A DNA stretch of 64,000 bases from Streptococcus mitis (lineage in GTDB: Bacteria > Bacillota > Bacilli > Lactobacillales > Streptococcaceae), in NCBI GenBank assembly GCA_001560895.1, contig CP014326.1, forward strand, positions 1,314,001 to 1,378,000, given 5' to 3'. The notes under the pieces are model-generated. The model did no database searches, was not told where the DNA came from, and worked only from the letters and a program-made list of their open reading frames with translations. The translations under genes were made by a program, and so were the position numbers. Below, piece after piece: positions 1 to 7,876 of the stretch (positions within the stretch are counted from its first letter, which is position 1; every line of letters begins with the position of its first letter).

Positions 1-593
1 CCAAAAGGTCCCCAAGCTTCCAATAAAATTCCTTTTTCTCTACAGTAAGCTACGACTTCCTCTTGATACACACCTGGCGCCAAGCGAACTTGATTGACCG
101 CAGGAACAATAGTTGCTGTTTCAAGCAAGGCATCCAAATGATGGGGAAGAAAATTACTAACCCCGATAGCACGTATTTTGCCTTCTTGATAAAGGTCCTC
201 CATCGCTCTCCAGACTTCTGAATTTCGGACTTTCCATTGGTCATTTTCCCTAAGCGGTTTTGGATTTGGCCAATGAATCAAATACAAATCCAAATATTCC
301 AAGCCCAGCTTCTCTAAAGACTCTTCAAAAGCCTGACGAGCTTGCTCATAGTTGTGGTTTGTATTCCAGAGTTTACTGGTAACAAAAATTTCCTCACGCG
401 GAACGCCACTATCTTGAATAGCACAACCAACGCTTTCTTCATTTTTATAGATAGCTGCCGTATCGATATGGCGATAGCCTGCCTTTAAAGCCTCTAGGAC
501 AGCTTGGTAAGCAATCTCCCCATTTTCAGCTTTCCAAGTTCCAAAACCCAGAACTGGAATCGTAATGCCATTATTTAAAGTATAAAATTTCAT
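1..593 (-). CDS. Aldo/keto reductase, N-terminal part (runs off window)
   Basis: An open frame begins at the ATG at 593 and continues past the left edge, giving about 197 residues of an NADPH-dependent aldo/keto reductase that would reduce aldehydes or 2,5-diketo compounds in the cytoplasm. The N-terminus reads MKFYTLNNGITIPVLGFGTW, and the AKR signatures follow: GYRHIDTAAIYKNEESVG (catalytic Asp and Tyr), TSKLWN (catalytic Lys) and LIHWP (catalytic His). GKIRAIGVSNF, the second AKR signature, is also present. The C-terminal third is outside the window. The substrate cannot be read from the sequence. It is convergent with nothing and lies 75 bp beyond the 3' end of pgdA on the same strand. 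Confidence 0.9.
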   Translation of the reverse strand, partial: MKFYTLNNGITIPVLGFGTWKAENGEIAYQAVLEALKAGYRHIDTAAIYKNEESVGCAIQDSGVPREEIFVTSKLWNTNHNYEQARQAFEESLEKLGLEYLDLYLIHWPNPKPLRENDQWKVRNSEVWRAMEDLYQEGKIRAIGVSNFLPHHLDALLETATIVPAVNQVRLAPGVYQEEVVAYCREKGILLEAWGPF

Positions 594-668
594 TATTTTT
601 CCTTTCTATGTGAAGAAAATCCAAAGAAACAAATTCTCAATGAAAACTTATCTCTTTAGATTTTTAAA

Positions 669-2060
669 TTATTGGTCACGGTCGTAGTAAAGCTGGTGAG
701 CTTTAAGACGAGAATCTAACAAGTCTGGTACGGTTACAAAGTCATAACCTTGCCCTTTCAAATAGTCAATAACCTTCGGTAGAGCATTTACCGTCTCAGC
801 ATGGATATCATGCATGAGAATAATAGAACCATTCTTAACTTCACGCTGAATTTCTGTCAAGATAGCTGCTTCATTATGACTCTTCCAGTCCAGACTGTCC
901 ACATCCCACATAATAAAACTCAAGTCGAGGCTATTGCGAATGTCGTCTGTAATGGCCCCATAAGGCGGACGCATGAGTTTTGAACTAGAACCTAGCACTT
1001 TAGTTAGCGCATCCTCTGTATCAGTAATCTGTTTTTTAGCGTCATCAAGCGAAAGCTTTGAAAGAACGGGATGGCTCCAACTATGGTTTCCAATGACATG
1101 ACCATCTGCTTTCATGCGTTTCAAAATTTCTTCATTGCCAGAAACATTCTTACCTAAAACGAAGAAAGTTGCCTTAATACCATACTTAGAAAGTGTATCT
1201 AATGCTTGATTTGTAGTTGCAGGATTTGGTCCATCATCAAAAGTCAAGGCCACCACTTTACGATTTTTCTTTTCATAATAAGCCTTATATAGCTCGGCAT
1301 CCTTATCTAATAAATAAGAGGACTGAATAACTTCAAAGAAACTAGATACTGGCAAGGCAATCTCATCCAGATTTTCAACCGCCTGACTTGGGTATAGGAT
1401 AATTTGACTATCCTTGTAATCAAAGTTCCATGCAGACAAGTCTTGGTCAGACAAGCCTTTAACTATCTGATCAATCTTGTCTTGTTCTAATTTCTTATCT
1501 TGTAAGAAAGAGGTAATTTCTTTTAACAGCTTCTCTTTAGCCTTACTAGCATCTGAAAATAATTGATCGAGTGTAAAAGTTTTACCATCTTCTGTCAAAT
1601 GGACTTTTGCCAGATTAGTTTTTTCAGTCTCTTCAACTTTTGAAGAAGCTAAATCATAGACTTGTTTCACCACACTTCGGTTGACAATCCCTTTTAAAGT
1701 CGAATCCTGTTTCTCCGTATAATAAAAAACCAGATTTTCCTTATCCTCTAGATTGTCTTTAATATCCTGTGTCATGATTTCTTTTACAGACGAAATCACT
1801 TGCTCCCCTTGGAGAGGATAATAGGCAATCACTTCGGATTGTCCCTTACGAAAATTATCTTTCTTATTTCCCTCACTCAATTGATCATCTTTCTCTTTTT
1901 TGAGCGATTCAATCTTTTGTTCAAAACTTTGCTTTGTGTATATTTTGTATCCAATTATTGATCCAAGGACACAAATACTTACTGAAAAGATAGCTACTAG
2001 GGCTATTAATCCGATTCTCTTTTTATCGTGCTCAACACGTTTTGCTCTACTTTTATCCAT
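669..2060 (-). CDS. pgdA: Peptidoglycan N-acetylglucosamine deacetylase PgdA
   Basis: A 463-residue membrane-anchored polysaccharide deacetylase, the length I recall for pneumococcal PgdA. It removes N-acetyl groups from peptidoglycan GlcNAc, which confers lysozyme resistance. A basic N-terminus is followed by one membrane helix (about residues 15-40), a charged coiled-coil-like stretch (about 48-70) and a middle domain. The C-terminal NodB domain has the metal and catalytic motifs TFDDGPN (about 272-278), HSWSHP (about 325-330), RPPYG (about 362-366) and LMHDIH (about 413-418). The Asp-His-His metal site and the catalytic Asp and His all appear intact. It is transcribed separately from metK, whose terminator lies upstream. 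Confidence 0.93.
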   Translation of the reverse strand: MDKSRAKRVEHDKKRIGLIALVAIFSVSICVLGSIIGYKIYTKQSFEQKIESLKKEKDDQLSEGNKKDNFRKGQSEVIAYYPLQGEQVISSVKEIMTQDIKDNLEDKENLVFYYTEKQDSTLKGIVNRSVVKQVYDLASSKVEETEKTNLAKVHLTEDGKTFTLDQLFSDASKAKEKLLKEITSFLQDKKLEQDKIDQIVKGLSDQDLSAWNFDYKDSQIILYPSQAVENLDEIALPVSSFFEVIQSSYLLDKDAELYKAYYEKKNRKVVALTFDDGPNPATTNQALDTLSKYGIKATFFVLGKNVSGNEEILKRMKADGHVIGNHSWSHPVLSKLSLDDAKKQITDTEDALTKVLGSSSKLMRPPYGAITDDIRNSLDLSFIMWDVDSLDWKSHNEAAILTEIQREVKNGSIILMHDIHAETVNALPKVIDYLKGQGYDFVTVPDLLDSRLKAHQLYYDRDQ

Positions 2061-2118
2061 AAGACCATCATATCAAATTCAAGCTATAATTTCAATGATT
2101 TTGGAGGAAATAGTATAT

Positions 2119-2142
2119 TAAAAGAGGGGCGAGCCCCTCTTA
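2119..2142 (-). terminator. Intrinsic terminator of metK
   Basis: An 8-bp GC-rich stem (AAGAGGGG/CCCCTCTT) with a 4-nt loop, followed by TTTTAA on the minus strand, starts a few bases after the metK stop codon. It separates metK from pgdA. Confidence 0.85.
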
Positions 2143-2147
2143 AGATT

Positions 2148-3338
2148 TTATTTGACAGCTTCCTTCAAGGATTCTACCTTATCCAAGCGTTCCCATGGAA
2201 GATCGATATCTGTACGTCCCATATGTCCATAAGCCGCTGTTTGACGGTAGATTGGACGTTTGAGATCCAGCATTTGGATGATTCCTGCTGGACGAAGATC
2301 AAAAATCTGACGTGCTGCAGCTTCCAATTTACTTTCAGCTACTGTTCCTGTACCAAAAGTATCAATACGAACAGATACAGGTTGCGCAACACCGATAGCA
2401 TAGGCCAATTGTACTTCCGCCTTCTTAGCAAGACCTGCTGCAACAATGTTTTTAGCAATGTAGCGAGCTGCATAAGAAGCTGAACGGTCTACCTTAGTCG
2501 CATCCTTACCAGAAAAGGCACCACCACCGTGACGTGAGTAACCACCATAAGTATCTACAATAATCTTACGACCAGTCAAACCTGAGTCCCCTTGAGGACC
2601 ACCGATTACAAAACGACCTGTCGGATTGATAAAGAATTTTGTCTCATCATCAAGATAAGATGCTGGAATCACTTCTTTGATAACCTTGTTAATCACATCT
2701 TCATGAATTTGTTCATTGCTAACTTCTGGATCATGCTGAGTAGAAATAACGACTGTATCCACGCGCACTGGCTGGTCATTTTCATCATATTCAACTGTAA
2801 CTTGAGATTTAGAATCTGGACGAAGATAGCTGATTTCACCAGACTTACGAAGCTCTGCTAAACGACGAACCAACTTGTGACTGAGTGAGATTGGAAGTGG
2901 CATGAGTTCTTCTGTTTCATCTACCGCAAAACCAAACATGAGACCTTGGTCTCCAGCACCAATCAAATCAAGTGGATCTTGATCCGCATTTCCACGAACC
3001 TCCAATGCTTCGTTAACACCTTGAGCAATATCTGGCGATTGCTCCACCAAAGATGGGTGTACTCCCACCGTCTCAGCAGAAAATCCATATTCTGTATTGG
3101 TATAACCAATCTCTGCAATGGTATCACGAACCACACGGTTAATATCTACATAAGCTGTAGTTGAAATTTCACCAAATACATGAACTGAACCAGTATAAAC
3201 AGCTGTCTCAGCAGCAACGTGTGCCTCTGGATCCTTTGCTAAAATAGCATCCAAGATAGCATCTGAAATTTGGTCTGCGATCTTATCCGGATGCCCCTCA
3301 GATACAGATTCAGACGTGAATAATTTACGTTCTGACAT
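2148..3338 (-). CDS. metK: S-adenosylmethionine synthetase
   Basis: A 396-residue methionine adenosyltransferase making S-adenosylmethionine from ATP and methionine; full length for the bacterial family. Visible signatures are the N-terminal [15 protein letters not shown], the adenosine-binding [10 protein letters not shown] segment, the P-loop-like [16 protein letters not shown], and the C-terminal [15 protein letters not shown] segment. The ATG at 3338 is preceded by an unusually strong, all-G Shine-Dalgarno (positions 3347-3352), which belongs to the putative SAM-sensing leader described separately. The gene is monocistronic, with its own promoter near 3609-3617 and its own terminator. Confidence 0.97.
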   Translation of the reverse strand: MSERKLFTSESVSEGHPDKIADQISDAILDAILAKDPEAHVAAETAVYTGSVHVFGEISTTAYVDINRVVRDTIAEIGYTNTEYGFSAETVGVHPSLVEQSPDIAQGVNEALEVRGNADQDPLDLIGAGDQGLMFGFAVDETEELMPLPISLSHKLVRRLAELRKSGEISYLRPDSKSQVTVEYDENDQPVRVDTVVISTQHDPEVSNEQIHEDVINKVIKEVIPASYLDDETKFFINPTGRFVIGGPQGDSGLTGRKIIVDTYGGYSRHGGGAFSGKDATKVDRSASYAARYIAKNIVAAGLAKKAEVQLAYAIGVAQPVSVRIDTFGTGTVAESKLEAAARQIFDLRPAGIIQMLDLKRPIYRQTAAYGHMGRTDIDLPWERLDKVESLKEAVK

Positions 3339-3342
3339 AAAA

Positions 3343-3602
3343 ATGTCCCCCCTTAAAAATAGTGTTATAGAGTTACAAAGTACTGATAGGTATTTTCATT
3401 TTCTAAGAGTTACGACGCGAAAGAAATAAAAACGATACTTTTTTATTTCTGAAGCTAGTAAGGCGCATAGGGTGACCGCGTTATAGCGGCAACCGTAGAA
3501 TGACGAGCGACTACTTTGGAGCCGTCATTCTTTGCGAGTTACAAAGTACTGATAGGTATTTCTTAGTGATAAATGCCTACCATCTTATCGGGACTATATA
3601 AC
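3343..3602 (-). promoter_or_regulatory. Putative SMK-box (SAM-III) riboswitch, interrupted by an insertion
   Basis: Read on the minus strand, the leader holds the parts expected of an SMK box, which represses metK translation in lactic acid bacteria by sequestering the Shine-Dalgarno when SAM is bound. The anti-SD GUCCC (3590-3594) can pair with GGGAC of the SD (3345-3349). A 6-bp outer helix joins GUUAUA (3597-3602) to UAUAAC (3364-3369). An inner hairpin occupies 3553-3579, and the core CCCGAUAAGAUGG resembles the known conserved core. The right half is separated from the left by a 166-bp insertion bounded by a 26-bp direct repeat; removing it gives a leader of about 100 nt, the usual size. 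Pairing was done by eye. Confidence 0.6.
3370..3561. repeat. 26-bp direct repeat bounding an insertion in the metK leader
   Basis: The same 26 bases, starting GAGTTACAAAGTACTGATAG, occur at 3370-3395 and 3536-3561. The 140 bp between them is richer in GC and holds two hairpins: arms GAATGACG/CGTCATTC (about 3498-3532) and an A/T-rich stem AAATAAAAA/TTTTTATTT (about 3424-3450). The left copy continues into the SD side of the riboswitch and the right copy into its core, so one copy is ancestral. A 26-bp target duplication is too long for an ordinary transposon, so tandem duplication with divergence or a small mobile element are both possible. Confidence 0.85.
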
Positions 3603-3608
3603 TTCACC

Positions 3609-3617
3609 ATTATATCA
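3609..3617 (-). promoter_or_regulatory. Extended -10 promoter for metK
   Basis: TGATATAAT on the minus strand is a perfect extended -10 element. It predicts a start near 3602, the first base of the outer helix of the riboswitch. No good -35 was seen. Confidence 0.6.
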
Positions 3618-3642
3618 TTTTTTAGCGCAATTTGCAGTCCAT

Positions 3643-3763
3643 ATACTCAATAAAAATCAAAGAACAAGCTAGAAAACTAGATGCAGATTGCTCAAAGTAG
3701 AGTTTTAAGGTTGGCAATAAAACTGATGAAGTCAGATCAAAACACCGTTTTGAAGTTAGAAAT
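3643..3763 (+). repeat. Truncated BOX element (boxA plus boxB fragments)
   Basis: It starts with ATACTCAATAAAAATCAAAG and continues with two diverged boxB-like units (GATGAAGTCAG is recognisable). It lacks the boxC end seen in the complete BOX at 33703-33899. It directly abuts the hairpin repeat carrying the IS element. Confidence 0.7.
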
Positions 3764-3829
3764 AAGGAGGCTGGGAAAAAGTCTTGAAAATTAAAAAACA
3801 CATAGTCAAGTCTTGAAAAAACTGAACTG

Positions 3830-3875
3830 CACCCCAAAAGTTAGACAGAAAAAATCTAACTTTTGGGGTGTTTTT
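3830..3875 (+). terminator. Perfect hairpin with T-tract at the IS left end
   Basis: A 16-bp perfect inverted repeat (CACCCCAAAAGTTAGA and its complement) with a 9-nt loop is followed by TTTTT and then, 3 nt later, by the orfA start codon. It has intrinsic-terminator form. It probably blocks transcription or translation reading into the transposase from outside, a known protective device in IS elements. It will also terminate any transcript entering from the left. Confidence 0.75.
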
Positions 3876-3878
3876 ATT

Positions 3879-4415
3879 ATGAAATTAACTTATGATGATA
3901 AAGTTCAGATCTATGAACTTAGAAAACAAGGATATAGCATAGAGAAGCTTTCAAATAAATTTGGGATCAACAATTCTAATATTAGGTACATGATTAAATT
4001 GATTGATCGTTACGGAATAGAGTTCGTCAAAAAAGGAAAAAATCGTTACTATTCTCCTGATTTAAAGCAAGAAATGATTCATAAAGTCTTACATGAAGGC
4101 TGGACTAAAGATAGAGTTTCTCTTGAATACGGCCTCCCAAGTCGTACGATACTTCTTAATTGGCTAGCACAATACAAGAAAAACGGGTATACTATTGTTG
4201 AGAAAACAAGAGGGAGATCAACTAAAATGGGACGTAAACGGAAGAAAACTTGGGATGAAATGACAGAACTAGAGCGACTCCAAGAGGAGAATGAACGCTT
4301 ACGTACTGAGGTGGCTTACTTAAAAAAGTTAAAAGAGCTGGAAGACAGGGACGAAACCATACAGCGAGAAAGGCAGAGACAATTAGAGAAATGGCTTCAG
4401 GAGGATTTCAACTAG
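3879..4415 (+). CDS. IS3-family transposase OrfA (copy 1)
   Basis: 178 residues, starting [20 protein letters not shown]. Two helix-turn-helix regions recognise the ends: about residues 1-50, with [20 protein letters not shown], and about 60-110, with [21 protein letters not shown] leucine-zipper-like coiled coil follows ([23 protein letters not shown] split over about 137-160). The A-AAA-AAG heptamer at 4322-4328 is the standard IS3 slippery site, and the orfB frame is open from there on. A -1 shift would therefore give the OrfAB transposase, and normal termination gives OrfA alone. The frame is open further upstream, but the ATG after the end hairpin is the family start. Confidence 0.9.
   Translation: MKLTYDDKVQIYELRKQGYSIEKLSNKFGINNSNIRYMIKLIDRYGIEFVKKGKNRYYSPDLKQEMIHKVLHEGWTKDRVSLEYGLPSRTILLNWLAQYKKNGYTIVEKTRGRSTKMGRKRKKTWDEMTELERLQEENERLRTEVAYLKKLKELEDRDETIQRERQRQLEKWLQEDFN
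4322..4328 (+). other. Programmed -1 frameshift site A-AAA-AAG
   Basis: The heptamer is in the correct phase of orfA. The orfB frame has no stop from here to its ATG at 4391. An identical site is at 49865-49871 in copy 2. Confidence 0.75.
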
Positions 4416-5230
4416 ATTTACTTCTTGAAGTGGCTCGTTTACCTCGCTCAACTTACTATTATCAGTTGAAGGAACTAGATGGGCTTGACAAAGATAAAGA
4501 TCTTAAAGCTGAAATTCAAGCTATTTTTACTGAGCACAAAGGAAATTATGGCTATCGCCGAATAACTCTTGAATTGAGGAATCGTGGTCATATAGTAAAC
4601 CATAAGAAGGTCCAACGTCTGATGAAAATCCTTGGTTTAAGTGCTCGAATTCGCCGTAAACGAAAGTATTCTTCCTACCAAGGAGAGATTGGCAAGAAAG
4701 CAGAGAATCTCATTCAACGCCAGTTTGAAGCATCGAGACCAATGGAAAAGTGTTATACGGATGTGACAGAGTTTGCCATTCCAAATAGCACGCAGAAATT
4801 GTATTTATCGCCTGTTTTAGATGGCTTTAACAGCGAAATTATTGCTTTTAATCTTTCTTGTTCTCCTAATTTAGAACAAGTAAAAACGATGTTGGAACAG
4901 GCCTTCACAGAGAAATACTACGAGAATACGATTCTCCATAGTGACCAAGGTTGGCAATACCAACACGATTCTTATCATCGGTTCCTAGAGAGTAAGGGAA
5001 TTCAAGCATCCATATCACGAAAGGGCAACAGCCCAGACAACGGTATGATGGAATCTTTCTTTGGCATTTTAAAATCCGAAATGTTTTATGGCCATGAGAA
5101 AAACTTTAAATCACTTAATCAATTGGAACAAGCCATTATAGACTATATCGATTACTACAACAACAAACGAATTAAGGTAAAACTAAAAGGACTTAGTCCT
5201 GTCCAATACAGAACTAAATCCTTTCAATAA
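4391..5230 (+). CDS. IS3-family transposase OrfB, DDE integrase domain (copy 1)
   Basis: 279 residues as an independent frame, normally expressed as the OrfAB fusion after -1 frameshifting at 4322-4328. An HTH_21-type region ([20 protein letters not shown]) precedes the rve/DDE integrase core. The catalytic residues sit in CYTDVTEF (first Asp), LHSDQGWQY (second Asp) and [14 protein letters not shown] (Glu), all intact, so the element looks competent for transposition. The protein differs from copy 2 at one visible residue (Ile against Met in [12 protein letters not shown]) and at the extreme C-terminus (SFQ here, SFA in copy 2). Confidence 0.9.
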   Translation: MASGGFQLDLLLEVARLPRSTYYYQLKELDGLDKDKDLKAEIQAIFTEHKGNYGYRRITLELRNRGHIVNHKKVQRLMKILGLSARIRRKRKYSSYQGEIGKKAENLIQRQFEASRPMEKCYTDVTEFAIPNSTQKLYLSPVLDGFNSEIIAFNLSCSPNLEQVKTMLEQAFTEKYYENTILHSDQGWQYQHDSYHRFLESKGIQASISRKGNSPDNGMMESFFGILKSEMFYGHEKNFKSLNQLEQAIIDYIDYYNNKRIKVKLKGLSPVQYRTKSFQ

Positions 5231-5444
5231 TTATTTGTCCAACTTTTTGGGGTCAGTACAGTATCAGGTGTTGAAAAAACTTGAGACTATACGTTTTATT
5301 GTGGGAATATTTACTTTATTTTTCTTAAAATTGAGTTTTAGTTCAACCTCATCAAAATCTATATAACTTATCAATTTACTACATAGAACCGATGCGTTTT
5401 TCAGGTCTAACGTTTTAGCAAAATATCTGTCAATTCACTATATT

Positions 5445-6131
5445 TTATATTTGTTTACATTTTTCTTCAACCAAGTTTCCATCACTCATTACATAAACTC
5501 GGTCAACCTTATCAAGAAGGCGTGTATCATGTGTAATCATGACAACACCTCTTCCTTGTTCATGGGCAATGGAAGCTAACAGTTCCGTTACTTGGTAAGC
5601 CCGCTCTGTATCAAGACTAGCTGTAGGCTCATCTGCCAGTACGATGCTAGGATTGTTGTAAAGCGCCCTAGCAATCGCAGCACGTTGACGTTCGCCACCA
5701 GATAGAGCCTTAGGATAATGACCTTGAACTTTGTCCAAATCCAACAAGTCAAACAGCTCTTTTCGATCACTTTTACTATTTTTTACCTTATCCAGTCTGT
5801 CAATCAAATCCAGCTGTTCCTTAACCGTTAGAAAAGGAATTAAGTTTGAAGCTTGGAGAATGAAGCCAAACTCTCTAAAACGGAGGTCCGTTTTCTCCTT
5901 CTCCGTCAGACTGCCTGTTTCCTTCCCCTTGACTAAAATCTTTCCACTCGATGCTTCCTGAAGTTGTCCTAGAGTAGTTAGAAAAGTCGTCTTTCCAGAA
6001 CCTGAAGGCCCAACGATAGCTACGAACTCTCCCGCATTTAGCTGAAAATTCGTCTCATGCAGAGCTACGACTTTCATCTTTCCTTCCCCGTATGTTTTTG
6101 TCACTTGATTCATTTCTATCAATGCTGTCAT
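5445..6131 (-). CDS. ABC transporter ATP-binding protein (LolD/MacB/HrtA type)
   Basis: About 228 residues from the ATG at 6131, chosen because AAGGAG sits 8 nt upstream; an in-frame ATG at 6155 lacks a ribosome binding site. It has Walker A GPSGSGKTTF, Q-loop ILQASNLIPFLTV, signature LSGGERQRAAIARAL, Walker B VLADEPTASLD and H-loop ITHD, the pattern of the MacB/LolD class that pairs with FtsX-type permeases. The partner is the permease just upstream. Transported substrate unknown; the pair resembles HrtAB-type exporters of toxic compounds such as heme or peptides, which is inference only. The 184 bp up to the IS at 5260 hold only the IS-split repeat. Confidence 0.9.
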   Translation of the reverse strand: MTALIEMNQVTKTYGEGKMKVVALHETNFQLNAGEFVAIVGPSGSGKTTFLTTLGQLQEASSGKILVKGKETGSLTEKEKTDLRFREFGFILQASNLIPFLTVKEQLDLIDRLDKVKNSKSDRKELFDLLDLDKVQGHYPKALSGGERQRAAIARALYNNPSIVLADEPTASLDTERAYQVTELLASIAHEQGRGVVMITHDTRLLDKVDRVYVMSDGNLVEEKCKQI

Positions 6132-6144
6132 ACTATTCTCCTTA

Positions 6145-7200
6145 TCATTCTGCAATCACAGTAATCGGGTCCACCTTTAGCAAACGTGGGAGGGAAATGA
6201 TACCACCAAGAAGAGCCATCAAGCAAATAACCGAGCTTAGAATCGAGTAGGCTATCCAACTTGGGTAGAAAAAGAAGGTAGCTGGTAAGAGAAAAATCAC
6301 TCCTCCGATAGCAAGCAAGGATAAAGCAATCCCCATACCAGATAGAAGCAAGATCTGACAGAACAGAGACCATACAATGGTTTTAATCTGTATCCTCTGA
6401 GCCCGCATAATTCCATAAAGTCCTAGCTTTTGTATGGTAATGATATAAACAAATATACCCACAATCAAGCCTGTTATAACAATCATAGCGATAATCATTC
6501 CTGAAAATACATTAACTTGAGGTGTGTAACCAGGAATTTTCGAAATCATTTTTGGGATAGAAATCTGTTTCAGTCCATCGCCAGTCACTTCTATGTCATT
6601 TTTCAAAACCAAGGCAGATATCGACTTATTAGAGTTCAAGGTTCCTTGCAAAATCCAATAAGTTGTCAAACTTGTAAAGACAACAGGCTCGGTGAAAAAT
6701 TTATTTCCTTGAGTCAGACCTACAATCTTGTAACTTGCCTCGCTTCCATTAAGCTGAATGGCATCACCTAGCTTAATTCCATAGTTTTCAAAGGACTGAT
6801 CTACGACAACCTCATCATCGCTTTCAGGATACCGTCCCTCTGTCAAACTAGGAGAGATAAAATCGTCCCACTCCTGAGCAAAGACGGAAACATTGACCTT
6901 TTCACTATCATCGACTAGATTGGTCACAGCGAACATATAACCCAGTGGAGCGGCCTCCTCAGATCTCTTTTCCTTATAATCCTTTTCAGGAATAAAAGAT
7001 GCTGTCAAATTATCATTTGCGTAGTCAGATAAAACCACACCAGTCGCTTGCCAGTTATCAATTGCTGCTCTATTATTTCTAACAAGACCTAGAGCCAGAC
7101 TCGTCATGAAAAAGACCATAAAAGAAATAAGAAAAATAGTGGTTAAAATCAAACTATATCGAAGTTTGTTACGTAATATTTCTTTGATAGCAAGATACAT
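6145..7200 (-). CDS. FtsX-like ABC transporter permease
   Basis: About 351 residues starting at the ATG at 7200 (MYLAIKEILRNKLRYSLIL), preceded by GGAG at a good distance; an earlier ATG at 7224 is less well placed. The architecture is that of the MacB/FtsX family: an N-terminal transmembrane helix (about 17-40), a large extracytoplasmic domain (about 45-220), then three C-terminal helices (VFSGMIIAMIVITGLIVGIF, a second near 275-300, a third near 310-335). It is followed 13 bp later by its ATPase gene, so the two form an operon. Its leader contains a hairpin and a 10-bp inverted repeat, noted separately. Confidence 0.88.
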   Translation of the reverse strand: MYLAIKEILRNKLRYSLILTTIFLISFMVFFMTSLALGLVRNNRAAIDNWQATGVVLSDYANDNLTASFIPEKDYKEKRSEEAAPLGYMFAVTNLVDDSEKVNVSVFAQEWDDFISPSLTEGRYPESDDEVVVDQSFENYGIKLGDAIQLNGSEASYKIVGLTQGNKFFTEPVVFTSLTTYWILQGTLNSNKSISALVLKNDIEVTGDGLKQISIPKMISKIPGYTPQVNVFSGMIIAMIVITGLIVGIFVYIITIQKLGLYGIMRAQRIQIKTIVWSLFCQILLLSGMGIALSLLAIGGVIFLLPATFFFYPSWIAYSILSSVICLMALLGGIISLPRLLKVDPITVIAE

Positions 7201-7224
7201 TGTTATCTCCTTTAACTTTTCCAA

Positions 7225-7546
7225 GAGGCATCAATTAGACACCCCACTACTATAAAAATAGGAGACAGAAAATCTGTCTCTGTGTGCAAAACAAATATCA
7301 CTAATCAAATTAAATAAAATCAAGAAAATAAGTAAATATTTTTCGTAAAAATGAATTATTTACTTACAAATATAATTAATTATGAATATTAATAAGCGTT
7401 TAGGAATTTATCTATCGTATCATTTTCACAGTATGCTGTCAAGAAAATTGATTTTGAAAAAGCACTTTATTCTTTTTGTAACCTTTCTGTAATAATTCTC
7501 TGCTAAAAAAATGATAAAATAGGTATGTACTGTTAAGGAGAGAACC
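7225..7546. promoter_or_regulatory. Divergent intergenic region with attenuator-like hairpin and dyad
   Basis: Three things stand out. First, GAGACAGA/TCTGTCTC (7262-7280), followed on the minus strand by CTATTTTTA, forms a terminator-like hairpin inside the exporter leader. Second, a perfect 10-bp inverted repeat (TAAGTAAATA, 18-nt spacer, TATTTACTTA; 7329-7366) lies farther upstream and could be an operator. Third, on the plus strand TGATAAAAT (7512-7520) is an extended -10 for the DUF3270 gene. Confidence 0.5.
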
Positions 7547-7834
7547 ATGTCCGTAAAAAAATTACAATCATATGAGGTAGACTATCAAGACGAATTAAAC
7601 CAGCAACTTCCTCGCTATCAGGATTATGCGCCCGAATCACAATCTGATACCAGTTTTCAAGAAATCCTATTTTTTGTTAATGTCGCTGTTTTTTGTATCT
7701 GTATTGCTATCTTTAGTTTTATCTTTTTGGCGTTAAAATTATCAACTGCTCTTGCTTTTATCGCAGCAATCGGATCCAGCTTACTTGTTCTAAAAATCCA
7801 ACGCTCTATTATCAAACGAAAACTAAAAAGATAA
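7547..7834 (+). CDS. DUF3270 family membrane protein
   Basis: A 95-residue protein of a streptococcus-restricted family of unknown function. The hydrophilic, acidic N-terminal half (about 1-40) is followed by two closely spaced membrane helices (about 44-64 and 66-84) and a very basic C-terminus ending KRSIIKRKLKR-like, which suggests both ends face the cytoplasm. The ATG has AAGGAG 7 nt upstream. It is convergent with ciaH and shares a bidirectional terminator with it, an arrangement I also associate with the pneumococcal cia locus. No function can be assigned. Confidence 0.8.
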   Translation: MSVKKLQSYEVDYQDELNQQLPRYQDYAPESQSDTSFQEILFFVNVAVFCICIAIFSFIFLALKLSTALAFIAAIGSSLLVLKIQRSIIKRKLKR

Positions 7835-7838
7835 ATCC

Positions 7839-7876
7839 AAAATATCGCCCCAACTGGAGCGATATTTTTATTTTTT
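7839..7876. terminator. Bidirectional terminator between DUF3270 gene and ciaH
   Basis: AAATATCGC pairs with GCGATATTT across a 10-nt loop, with T-runs on both outer sides. It overlaps the ciaH stop codon. Confidence 0.75.

Larger units (their letters stand above)
3823..5260 (+). mobile_element. IS3-family (IS150 group) insertion sequence, copy 1
   Basis: A 1,438-bp element with related ends: left TGAACTGCACCCCAAAAGTT, and right (reverse complement) TGTACTGACCCCAAAAAGTT. It carries orfA and orfB with a -1 frameshift signal. It is nearly identical to copy 2 at 49366-52226 once that copy's internal insertion is removed. It resembles the streptococcal IS861/IS3-Spn1 type, though the exact name was not checked. 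No 3-4 bp target duplication is visible (AAC on the left, GTA on the right), unlike copy 2. Confidence 0.88.
3764..5335 (+). repeat. Hairpin repeat (same family as 15657-15790), split by an IS
   Basis: The parts at 3764-3822 and 5261-5335 match the intact copy at 15657-15790: a GGCTGGGAAAAAGTCT start, an imperfect inverted repeat built on a CATAGTATCAGGTGTT arm, and an ACGTTTTATTGTGGGAA tail. The IS3-family element lies between. About 20 bp of the arm (ending TTGAAAAAAC) is present on both sides of the IS in diverged forms, so the flanks do not form a simple target duplication. Confidence 0.6.
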
